From the IMG/VR virus record IMGVR_UViG_3300035701_000280, positions 1 through 24,536 of that record: 24,536 bases of DNA; one strand, given 5' to 3'. The notes under the pieces are model-generated. The model made no database searches and was not told the DNA's origin. It saw only the letters and a program-made list of their open reading frames with translations. The translations under genes and the position numbers were made by a program. Below are positions 13,746 through 19,754 of the stretch, piece after piece. This DNA is from a virus. The first letter of the stretch is position 1, and each line of letters opens with the position of its first letter.

Positions 13746-13774
13746 TCGGCGCTGCGGCCAGTGCGCAGCGCCGA
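13746..13774 (+). other. Strong hairpin between cistrons
   Basis: TCGGCGCTGCG and CGCAGCGCCGA form a perfect 11-bp stem around a 7-nt loop, between the 156-aa and 90-aa genes and just before the latter's ribosome site. No T-run follows, so it is not a standard intrinsic terminator. It may stabilise or process the message, or pause RNA polymerase. Confidence 0.7.
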
Positions 13775-13789
13775 GCGGAGGATACGACA

Positions 13790-14062
13790 ATGGCAATCAG
13801 GATGACGATCGACAAGCTGGCGGAGATGGCGAACGACGCGCTCCGGGCGCGAATCGCCAGGATGCGCACCAACACGGTACGGGAATTGCTCATCGACAAC
13901 GACAGGGAGCAGTTCATGGACCTGGACCACAACGAGGCGGTCGATCTGATCTGCGAGTGGAGCGTGAACGGCAGGAAGGGGCGCAAGGACCAGACCCGCA
14001 TCGAGCTCCTCGCCGATCTCGACACAGAGATCGGTTACCGGCAGGAGGAGTCACGAACATGA
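13790..14062 (+). CDS. Hypothetical small charged protein
   Basis: 90 aa from the ATG at 13790 with GGAGGATACGACA upstream. It is helical and highly charged (TIDKLAEMANDALRARIARM, then RELLIDNDREQFMDLDHNEA). The segment DLICEWSVNGRKGRKDQTRI looks like a turn between helices. No known family recognised. The stop overlaps the next ATG (ATGA), coupling it to the DUF2786 protein. Confidence 0.7.
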   Translation: MAIRMTIDKLAEMANDALRARIARMRTNTVRELLIDNDREQFMDLDHNEAVDLICEWSVNGRKGRKDQTRIELLADLDTEIGYRQEESRT

Positions 14063-15039
14063 CCGATACCGCACTCATCAACAAGCTCATCAAGGTACTC
14101 GCTCTCACCAGTTCTCCCAACGAGGGCGAGGCAGCTGCAGCGAGCGCGATGCTGGAGAAGCTGCTCATCCAGCACAACCTCGAGATCGCCGATCTGGAAA
14201 AGAAGGGCGCGAGCGCTCCCGCCATCACCGAGGGCGCCCACGATCTCGGCAAGGCCGCATTCAGGTGGAAGCTGAATCTCGCCGACGCCATCGCGAGCCA
14301 CTACTACTGCTACAGCGCGACGGACCACGCTACCAAAAAGGTCGCATTCATCGGACGCCCGGACAACGTCGAGGCGCTCAGGATGCTGTATGGCTGGCTA
14401 ATCGACCAGATCGGGCGCATCGCGAGCAGCGAACGTCGCAACCATGAGACGGATATGGGCGAGCGCATCGATCCGCTCAGGTGGCAGGTCGGGTTCGGGC
14501 TCGGCGCGGTCGAGCGGCTGACGGACAGGCTGGCCGAACTCAAGACGGCGAGGGAGCAGACGATGGCGCGGGACGAGAACGGCGACGTGATCGCGCTCGC
14601 GATTCATCACCTCGCCGAGGTGAGCGACTACCTGGAGCGCACGCAAGGATTCCGCGTGGACGGGCGCGACACCGAATTCCAGCGGCGCTACCATCGCGAG
14701 CACGAGGAGCGCGAGGCGCGATTGGCGCAGCTCAAGCAGACCGACATCGAGGCATACTACCGCGAGCGGCCGTGGGAGCGCCCGCTGACGGCGGAACAAC
14801 AGGCGGCGCAGGACAAGGAGAACGAACGCGGGAGGAAGCGGCAGGAGCGCAACGAGCGGCGGCGCAAGGGACGCGGGACCCGCTACCGTGAGGAGAGCGA
14901 GAGCGACAGAGCGAAGCGAGTCCAGAGCCGGCACGCGCGCAAGGCCGGGTTCGCTGCGGCGGACCGGATCAACCTGGAGCCATTCCTGGCGGGAGACACG
15001 GACGAGAGCAAGCGCCGCGCAATCCGCGGCAGGAAGTAG
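14059..15039 (+). CDS. DUF2786 domain protein
   Basis: 326 aa from the ATG at 14059 (AGGAGGAGTCACGAAC upstream; ATGA overlap). Residues 6-45 match the DUF2786 pattern: LINKLIKVLALTSSPNEGEA, then AAASAMLEKLLIQHNLEIAD. A second domain follows (FRWKLNLADAIASHYYCYSA, AFIGRPDNVEALRMLYGWLI), as is common behind DUF2786. From about residue 215 the protein is a long, very charged helix/coil rich in Arg, Glu and Lys. It ends in a basic tail (DESKRRAIRGRK) that could bind nucleic acid. The family is widespread in phages and bacteria without a firm function. Confidence 0.85.
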   Translation: MTDTALINKLIKVLALTSSPNEGEAAAASAMLEKLLIQHNLEIADLEKKGASAPAITEGAHDLGKAAFRWKLNLADAIASHYYCYSATDHATKKVAFIGRPDNVEALRMLYGWLIDQIGRIASSERRNHETDMGERIDPLRWQVGFGLGAVERLTDRLAELKTAREQTMARDENGDVIALAIHHLAEVSDYLERTQGFRVDGRDTEFQRRYHREHEEREARLAQLKQTDIEAYYRERPWERPLTAEQQAAQDKENERGRKRQERNERRRKGRGTRYREESESDRAKRVQSRHARKAGFAAADRINLEPFLAGDTDESKRRAIRGRK

Positions 15040-15067
15040 CGGGTACGATGACGCCAAGATTCATAGA

Positions 15068-15097
15068 TTGACAAGCAAACACCGGCTGTGGTAGAAT
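15068..15097 (+). promoter_or_regulatory. Promoter, TTGACA-N18-TGG-TAGAAT type, rightward
   Basis: TTGACA (15068-15073), an 18-bp spacer, and TAGAAT (15092-15097) with TGG before it. The spacer AGCAAACACCGGCTGTGG shares the CACCGG..GTGG pattern with the leftward promoter at 10441. The expected transcription start (near 15104) is only about 4 nt before the first ATG of the next gene. Confidence 0.88.
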
Positions 15098-15107
15098 TGG
15101 AGATGCG

Positions 15108-15935
15108 ATGATGAAGAACGGGAAGGCAGCGAAACCGAGATCGGTAAGGTCGCCAGGGGCGAGCGCCGCAATAGCGCCGGCACCGCGCGGGCCGACGACA
15201 ATACCGGCACTGCGCGAGCCGGTCATGCCGGTGTTGCGCGTCGAATCGGGGCCGGCGCTGCAGCAAGCCGGTGACGTACTCGGCAGCGCACGGCTGCGGA
15301 TAAACAGCATCGTTGAGTACGACCACAGGCTGTGGCGGGTCGGCCTGGTGAACGACTGCCGCGCGAGACTCGACCCAATTACAGGGACCAGCGTCCGTCC
15401 CGACCCCGCGAGCGGGCGCTGCTTTACCACCTACGGCGACAGCGTCAATATCGCTCCGAGTTCAATGATCCCCGTGGTAAGCGAGACCGACCTCGATGAT
15501 GAGGCGGCAAGACGGCTGCACAATTTACGCAGCAGGCAAGGAGATGGTAGCAATATGGCGGAAGCACAGGTCAGCGCGGCCCCGGTCCCGAAGCGCAAGG
15601 CAACGAAATCGGCCAAGGCGAGTGTGCGGGCAGCGAGGCCGAAGGTCAAGCGCGAGAAGGTGGAGCGCGAGATGAAGCCGTGCATGTGCGGCTGCGGCGA
15701 GAAGACGGCGGGCTACTTCATCGCCGGCCACGACGCGCGATTCAAAGGCTGGCTGCTCAAGATCGAGCGCGGCCAGCACGCGCTGCACGGCAATGACATC
15801 GGCAAGGAGCAGGAGCGTACGCCGCTCCCGCGCAAGGTGCAGGAGCAGTTCAAGTGGGTCGGATGCGGCAACGGCGGATTCCGGCCGACGACCGACTATC
15901 GCGGGAATCCCCACAAGGGCTACGACAAGGGGTAG
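15108..15935 (+). CDS. SH3-like plus Cys/GHDAR-motif protein (long paralogue)
   Basis: 275 aa; paired ATGs at 15108 and 15111. From the promoter position the message would be leaderless or nearly so. An internal in-frame ATG at 15555, with AAGGAG at a loose distance, could give a 127-aa short form. The N-terminal 60 residues are Pro/Ala-rich. A strand-rich domain (NSIVEYDHRLWRVGLVNDCR) follows, then a Lys/Arg-rich linker. The C-terminal module is CMCGCGEKTAGYFIAGHDAR, then FKGWLLKIERGQ. It ends PTTDYRGNPHKGYDKG. The module order repeats the leftward protein at 11374. The four Cys and His suggest a metal knuckle. Function unknown. Confidence 0.78.
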   Translation: MMKNGKAAKPRSVRSPGASAAIAPAPRGPTTIPALREPVMPVLRVESGPALQQAGDVLGSARLRINSIVEYDHRLWRVGLVNDCRARLDPITGTSVRPDPASGRCFTTYGDSVNIAPSSMIPVVSETDLDDEAARRLHNLRSRQGDGSNMAEAQVSAAPVPKRKATKSAKASVRAARPKVKREKVEREMKPCMCGCGEKTAGYFIAGHDARFKGWLLKIERGQHALHGNDIGKEQERTPLPRKVQEQFKWVGCGNGGFRPTTDYRGNPHKGYDKG

Positions 15936-16000
15936 GCTACCGTCCTGCCGCGCCGCGGATAGCCTGGTGCATACGCCAGCTCCGGCCGGTAGGCGCAGGA

Positions 16001-16026
16001 AGGCGGGAGTGGTACCGCTCCCGCCT
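16001..16026 (+). other. Hairpin downstream of 15935, possible terminator
   Basis: AGGCGGGAG and CTCCCGCCT pair as a 9-bp GC-rich stem around TGGTACCG. It lies in the 110-bp gap between two genes. It is followed by CCCGATTCG rather than a T-run, so it is at best a weak or factor-assisted terminator. Confidence 0.5.
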
Positions 16027-16045
16027 CCCGATTCGAAGGCCACCT

Positions 16046-16282
16046 ATGTTCATCGACGACGACTGGACCGTCGGGTACCTCCGGAGGAGCGCGAATTGGC
16101 GCAAATATCGGTTCACCAATGACCGCGTAGGGGGTCCCGACTCATGGCCTACCAATCAGGACGTGCTCGACGCGACCGCGGCGGTAAGGCGAGGAATGGT
16201 ACTCGACATCCTACGAGGCCGGGTCTCCTATAGAGGACTGTGCTGCGAGCCGGACGGCCGGAGCTTCGAGGATCGCCCATGA
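16046..16282 (+). CDS. Hypothetical small protein
   Basis: 78 aa from the ATG at 16046 with GAAGG upstream; the longer frame upstream overlaps the previous gene and hairpin and is rejected. The sequence starts MFIDDDWTVGYLRRSANWRK and has two Trp-rich turns, then a helix (NQDVLDATAAVRRGMVLDIL). It ends in a Cys pair (GLCCEPDG). No family recognised. The stop overlaps the next ATG (ATGA). Confidence 0.65.
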   Translation: MFIDDDWTVGYLRRSANWRKYRFTNDRVGGPDSWPTNQDVLDATAAVRRGMVLDILRGRVSYRGLCCEPDGRSFEDRP

Positions 16283-16488
16283 CGACGCTGCACGCGAACG
16301 TATCCGGTCCTACGCCTCCCCGACCGCCGCTATTATCGGTGCTACTACTGATTCCGAATGCTCTGATCGCCGATCTCCGTAGCGACTGGACCCTCATGCG
16401 AGAACACTTCAATCTCCCCGCGTTCTCGTGGGCGCTGTTGATTCTGGTTGTAGTGTTTGTACTAGTCAACCTGATCGCGCTGATCTAG
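16279..16488 (+). CDS. Small membrane protein
   Basis: 69 aa from the ATG at 16279 (ATGA overlap). The last 21 residues, FSWALLILVVVFVLVNLIAL plus I, form one clear membrane span reaching the C-terminus, as in tail-anchored proteins. The region PPLLSVLLLIPNALIADL is also hydrophobic but broken by prolines. The middle is charged (RSDWTLMREHF). It sits directly before the Fe-S helicase gene. The function is unknown; nothing else suggests a holin. Confidence 0.68.
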   Translation: MTTLHANVSGPTPPRPPLLSVLLLIPNALIADLRSDWTLMREHFNLPAFSWALLILVVVFVLVNLIALI

Positions 16489-16497
16489 CTGATTGCC

Positions 16498-18186
16498 ATG
16501 CCGCCTACGCCATCCGAAGTCGGCCTACCGTGCAGGTTCACTGCCTACCGCCGCGGCCAATTCGAGGCAGCGCTGGCGGCAGCCACATCCGAGCGCCGAT
16601 TCGTCATGCTATCATCGCCGACTGGCAGCGGCAAGAGCGTCATCTACATGAGCGCAGCCCGCTTGAACGATGCGCGCACTCTAATCTTGACCAGCACCAA
16701 GGGACTGCAGGCGCAGCTCCTTGCCGATTTCGACACAATAGGGCTCGCCGACGTGCGAGGGCAGAACAATTATCGCTGCACCGCGGCAGACAAGGACGGA
16801 CCGCTAAGCGATTTCGGGAATGCGACCGGGGCACCGACTATGTGTGATGGCGCGCCGTGCCACATCGGGGTCCATTGCCCATACAAGAAGGACGCGGAGG
16901 GCAATCGCCCCGCGGAGGGCTGCTCCTACGAGGACGCGGTGGAGCAGGCAAGGACGGCGCAATTCGTCGTGACCAATTACGCCTACTGGATGACGACGGG
17001 AAAATTCGCCGATCCCGGCGCACTCGGCGAGTTCGATCTGCTGGTACTCGATGAGGCCCACGCAGCGCCGGATGAGCTCGCCGATTTTTGCGCGGTCCGC
17101 GTCGATCGGGACGAGCTCAAGCTGATCGGAATGGCGTTACCGCCGCTCGACGAGGGTACGGATGCGTGGGCGGGCTGGGCGGTGACGGCGCTAAACGCAT
17201 GTAGGGCGAAATATGTAGAAGCGCGGCGCGAGTTCGGCGCGATCGGAGCGGACAGGAGGAAGGCGGCGCGAATGCTGCGCAGGCTGACCGACCTCGGGCG
17301 CGGGCTAAAGGAGCTCGCATCGGCGCACAGATGGCGGCGGGCCGATCCGGGTAATCCCGATGTGTGGATGCCGGGAGCGCAGGTCGATTGGGTAGCCGAG
17401 GCGGTACCGACCGGCGCGCTGTTCTCACCGGTATGGGCGCACGCCTATGCCGAGGAATATCTGTTTCGCAAGATCCCGAGAGTAGTCATGGTGAGCGCAG
17501 TCCTGCAGCGAGCCACGGCGCGGTATCTGGGGATCGACGACGGCGTGCTCGACTACCGCGAATTCCCATCGACGTTCGATCCGAAGCGGCGCCCGCTCAT
17601 CTACGTGAGAACGACGAATGTGGATCGCCACATGAATGAGGGGCAGACGCGAATCTGGCTCAACCGGATCGACGCGATTGTAGCGGGCCGGCTCGACAGG
17701 AAGGGCATCATCCACACTCGCAGCTACGAGCGGGCGCGGATCATCACGGCAAGATCGAAGCATCGCGACATCATGATCACGCACACGAGCCGGACGACGC
17801 GAGATGCAGTAGCGCGATTCAGACAGGCGAAGGCGCCGTGCGTGATCGTGTCGCCCTCGCTTGAAGAGGGCTACGATTTTCCCGACGACCAGTGCAGGTA
17901 CCAGATCATCGCGAAGGTCCCGTTCGTCGATTCGCGCTCGGCCATCATGCGAGCGCGAGCGAAGAGCGACAAGGGCTACCTCAACTACCTTACTGTCCTA
18001 TCGCTCATCCAGCAAACCGGGAGAGGAATGCGGGCGGAAAGCGATATGTGCGAGAATTTCATCGTTGACGATCACATTGCCTGGTTCTGGCATGCAGCGA
18101 AGGCGATGTTTCCTCGCTGGTTCAAGGCGGCGTGGCGCAGCGAGGCGACGGTGCCACCAGCGATGGCGATGAGGAGAACGAGATGA
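16498..18186 (+). CDS. DinG/XPD-like Fe-S superfamily 2 helicase
   Basis: 562 aa, ATG 9 nt after the previous stop with a weak ribosome site. Walker A is SSPTGSGKS (K46) and the DEAH box is LLVLDEAHA (185-188). Between them lie C94, C116, C121, C127 and C142 (MCDGAPCHIGVHCPYK, EGCSYEDA), the place and spacing class of the 4Fe-4S domain of XPD/DinG/RAD3. The C-terminal half has SAVLQRAT, a VSPSLEEGYDFPDD motif V-like block, and LIQQTGRGMR (motif VI). These enzymes unwind DNA 5'-3', often on R-loops, D-loops or replication forks. It is shorter than host DinG and is co-transcribed with small phage genes, so it is likely a phage replication or recombination helicase. Confidence 0.88.
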   Translation: MPPTPSEVGLPCRFTAYRRGQFEAALAAATSERRFVMLSSPTGSGKSVIYMSAARLNDARTLILTSTKGLQAQLLADFDTIGLADVRGQNNYRCTAADKDGPLSDFGNATGAPTMCDGAPCHIGVHCPYKKDAEGNRPAEGCSYEDAVEQARTAQFVVTNYAYWMTTGKFADPGALGEFDLLVLDEAHAAPDELADFCAVRVDRDELKLIGMALPPLDEGTDAWAGWAVTALNACRAKYVEARREFGAIGADRRKAARMLRRLTDLGRGLKELASAHRWRRADPGNPDVWMPGAQVDWVAEAVPTGALFSPVWAHAYAEEYLFRKIPRVVMVSAVLQRATARYLGIDDGVLDYREFPSTFDPKRRPLIYVRTTNVDRHMNEGQTRIWLNRIDAIVAGRLDRKGIIHTRSYERARIITARSKHRDIMITHTSRTTRDAVARFRQAKAPCVIVSPSLEEGYDFPDDQCRYQIIAKVPFVDSRSAIMRARAKSDKGYLNYLTVLSLIQQTGRGMRAESDMCENFIVDDHIAWFWHAAKAMFPRWFKAAWRSEATVPPAMAMRRTR

Positions 18187-18368
18187 AGAGAGCAAGAAAG
18201 CGATACGATATCATCGAGTATTGCGACCTCGAGACGGCGACAGGCAATTGGTCGGAATGGCACGAGCTGCTCAAGCTGAGCCCAGAGCTCCGCGGAACCA
18301 CTATGAAGATTCAGAATGCGCTGCAGAAGCACATTTACGGTTATCTGTTCCGACTGAAGCAGAGGTAG
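18183..18368 (+). CDS. Hypothetical small basic protein
   Basis: 61 aa from the ATG at 18183 with GAGGAGAACGAG upstream; overlaps the helicase stop (ATGA). The chain starts KRARKRYDIIEYCDLETATG, has a Trp pair (NWSEWHELLKL), and ends in a basic helix (MKIQNALQKHIYGYLFRLKQ). No family recognised. It could be a helicase partner given the coupling, but this is inference. Confidence 0.68.
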   Translation: MKRARKRYDIIEYCDLETATGNWSEWHELLKLSPELRGTTMKIQNALQKHIYGYLFRLKQR

Positions 18369-18381
18369 CGCGGGAGGTAGG

Positions 18382-18465
18382 ATGCTGGCTCTAGTGATCG
18401 TATGCACTCTCGTCGTGGGCATCATCCTGGGCATCTTCGCTGCCGGCGCGCTCGACATCTGGTAA
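18382..18465 (+). CDS. 27-aa membrane peptide
   Basis: A short frame preceded by GGGAGGTAG. The peptide MLALVIVCTLVVGIILGIFA then AGALDIW is almost wholly one hydrophobic span with a glycine face and a Cys. Its stop is followed at once by the AAGGAGG ribosome site of the next gene, and there is no other use for this gap. Similar in style to the 29-aa peptide at 11792. Confidence 0.6.
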   Translation: MLALVIVCTLVVGIILGIFAAGALDIW

Positions 18466-18475
18466 GGAGGACGAA

Positions 18476-18727
18476 ATGGACGACACGACAGTCAAATTGC
18501 GCGATCTCCCGCCCGAGCGCCTGGTGGAGCGCATCGAGCACGTGAGAGAACAGTCGATAGCGGATAGCTTGGCAATAGAAGGCGAGTTGACCGGCACGCT
18601 CCGCTACGCCATCTACGGCGGCGCTCCGCAATTCGAGCGCGAGCGGGCGGAAATGAATGCGGTGATCGACGAGGTCGAACGCCGACTGATGAGGCGCGGC
18701 AACAAGGAGATCAGCAGTGAAGGATAG
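18476..18727 (+). CDS. Hypothetical small protein
   Basis: 83 aa with AAGGAGGACGAA before the ATG. Acidic/basic helical sequence: VKLRDLPPERLVERIEHVRE, a middle GELTGTLRYAIYGGAPQFER, then EMNAVIDEVERRLMRRG. It probably folds as a helical bundle. No family recognised. The stop lies 11 nt inside the next gene. Confidence 0.7.
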   Translation: MDDTTVKLRDLPPERLVERIEHVREQSIADSLAIEGELTGTLRYAIYGGAPQFERERAEMNAVIDEVERRLMRRGNKEISSEG

Positions 18728-18992
18728 ACCACCAGCACCGGCCGTTACCATCACTCCCACCAGCCCGGCAATCATGGAGTGGTGCGATGACGTGCCAACG
18801 TTGCAACGCCTGCTGCGAGAAGCCTGCACCGCGCACGCCAAGGCCATCAAGCGATTACGCCATGCGCGCAGGCAGCGCGACGAGGCGCGGACTGAGACGA
18901 CGCGGCTCCGAGACAAGATGGCGCGATTTCAAGATGGGGTAGACGGCGCATTAAAGCGGATTACAAAGGAGAGCAACGATGCACCAGAGTAG
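18717..18992 (+). CDS. Hypothetical coiled-coil protein
   Basis: 91 aa from a GTG at 18717 with AAGGAG upstream. The first 18 residues are Pro/Thr-rich. From EWCDDVPTLQRLLREACTAH onward it is a continuous charged helix (AIKRLRHARRQRDEARTETT, RLRDKMARFQDGVDGALKRI) with heptad-like spacing, so a coiled coil is likely. No family recognised. A later ATG at EW is a possible alternative start. The end overlaps the next gene by 14 nt. Confidence 0.7.
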   Translation: MKDRPPAPAVTITPTSPAIMEWCDDVPTLQRLLREACTAHAKAIKRLRHARRQRDEARTETTRLRDKMARFQDGVDGALKRITKESNDAPE

Positions 18993-19281
18993 GCTCGACC
19001 CAATTCGCGATCGATTGACGCCGGCTCAGCTCGTCCATCGCGCTACCCGCATCGCCAAGCGGCGTACGGACGTGGGCAACCGGATCGTCGGCAGGGACAT
19101 GCACGCGCATCGCACGCGGGGACATTTCGTTCAGTTCATTCATCGCCCAAGCCCGGAAGGAGTGCCGACAGCATTCGGCGCAATTTATGTTGGTCCGGTC
19201 GTGCGTCGGAAGTGGGTGCCCGCGCTGCTCGCGCTCGCGACCGTGATCGGCACGCGATTTCGTAAACAGAAGAGGATCTAG
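18979..19281 (+). CDS. Hypothetical basic protein
   Basis: 100 aa from the ATG at 18979, preceded by AAAGGAGAGCAACG, inside the end of the previous gene. Basic throughout, with DPIRDRLTPAQLVHRATRIA, many His in the middle (MHAHRTRGHFVQFIHRPSPE) and a hydrophobic stretch (VPALLALATVIG) before the basic tail RFRKQKRI. No family recognised. It ends just before a pair of operator-like repeats. Confidence 0.68.
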   Translation: MHQSRLDPIRDRLTPAQLVHRATRIAKRRTDVGNRIVGRDMHAHRTRGHFVQFIHRPSPEGVPTAFGAIYVGPVVRRKWVPALLALATVIGTRFRKQKRI

Positions 19282-19288
19282 CGGAGGG

Positions 19289-19334
19289 ACATGTAAGCTA
19301 CACTTTACAGATCACATGTAAGCTACACTTTACA
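19289..19334. repeat. Two 21-bp direct repeats with TGTAA/TTACA dyad (operator-like)
   Basis: Identical 21-bp copies at 19289-19309 and 19314-19334 start 25 bp apart. Each contains TGTAAGCTACACTTTACA, whose ends TGTAA/TTACA are inverted. They lie 17 to 62 bp before the KGG gene ATG, at the place of a promoter or operator. The bases are AT-richer than the surroundings. A dimeric repressor or activator site is likely. Confidence 0.75.
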
Positions 19335-19351
19335 TTGTCCGGAGGACGAAG

Positions 19352-19732
19352 ATGGACACCAAAGGCAGGCAGGGCTTCGCGTCGATGTCGGTAGAGAAGC
19401 GGCGGGAGATCGCCGGCAAGGGCGGACGGGCCGTTCACCAGAAGGGCACGAGCCACGAGTGGACATCCGAGGAGGCAAAGGTAGCGGGCAAGAAGGGCGG
19501 GACGGCGTCAGCGGGCACGGGCGCAACTCTAGGGTACGACGCCGGGCGCAACTCTAGGGTACGACGATGCCCCCCGTCGTGCGAGCTGCGCGCCAACGTT
19601 GCCCACTTGACACGACTCATCCACCTGTGGTATGCTCCGTCGTACGGGCGCTGCGCGTCTGTCGGATTGTTCCTCATGCGCTCCATCTCACACGAACGGC
19701 TAAATCCAACGCGCGGCGCCGTGCGTGCGTAA
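19352..19732 (+). CDS. KGG-repeat (stress-protein-like) protein, C-terminus probably altered
   Basis: 126 aa from the ATG at 19352 with GGAGGACGAAG upstream. Residues 5-50 match the KGG stress-induced family: GFASMSVEKRREIAGKGGRA, then HEWTSEEAKVAGKKGG, with KGG at 23-25 and 48-50. From about residue 52 the sequence changes to a Cys/Arg/Leu-rich tail with no similarity to the family and runs over the 19607-19636 promoter. A 24-bp perfect repeat (19518-19566) lies exactly where this change starts. Removing one 25-bp unit would end the protein at a TGA at 19608-19610. So the present tail may be a product of a recent duplication. The KGG family has no firm molecular function. Confidence 0.7.
   Translation: MDTKGRQGFASMSVEKRREIAGKGGRAVHQKGTSHEWTSEEAKVAGKKGGTASAGTGATLGYDAGRNSRVRRCPPSCELRANVAHLTRLIHLWYAPSYGRCASVGLFLMRSISHERLNPTRGAVRA
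19518..19566. repeat. 24-bp perfect direct repeat, 25-bp period, inside the KGG gene
   Basis: Copies at 19518-19541 and 19543-19566 are identical, each holding GGGCGCAACTCTAGGGTACG. A 25-bp step is not a multiple of three, so it shifts the reading frame. The upstream operator pair has the same 25-bp step. Confidence 0.85.
19607..19636 (+). promoter_or_regulatory. Promoter, TTGACA-N18-TGG-TATGCT type, rightward
   Basis: TTGACA (19607-19612), 18-bp spacer ending CCACCTGTGG, and TATGCT (19631-19636) with TGG before it. It matches the other family members in -35, spacer length and extended -10. A leader of about 110 nt would precede the GTG at 19755; nothing else is seen in it. Confidence 0.78.
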
Positions 19733-19754
19733 ACCTGAACAAGGAGACACAACC

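Noticed and set aside
14398-15057. 219-codon minus-strand frame
   Set aside because: Antisense to the DUF2786 gene; Leu/Ala/Pro-rich and without a ribosome site.
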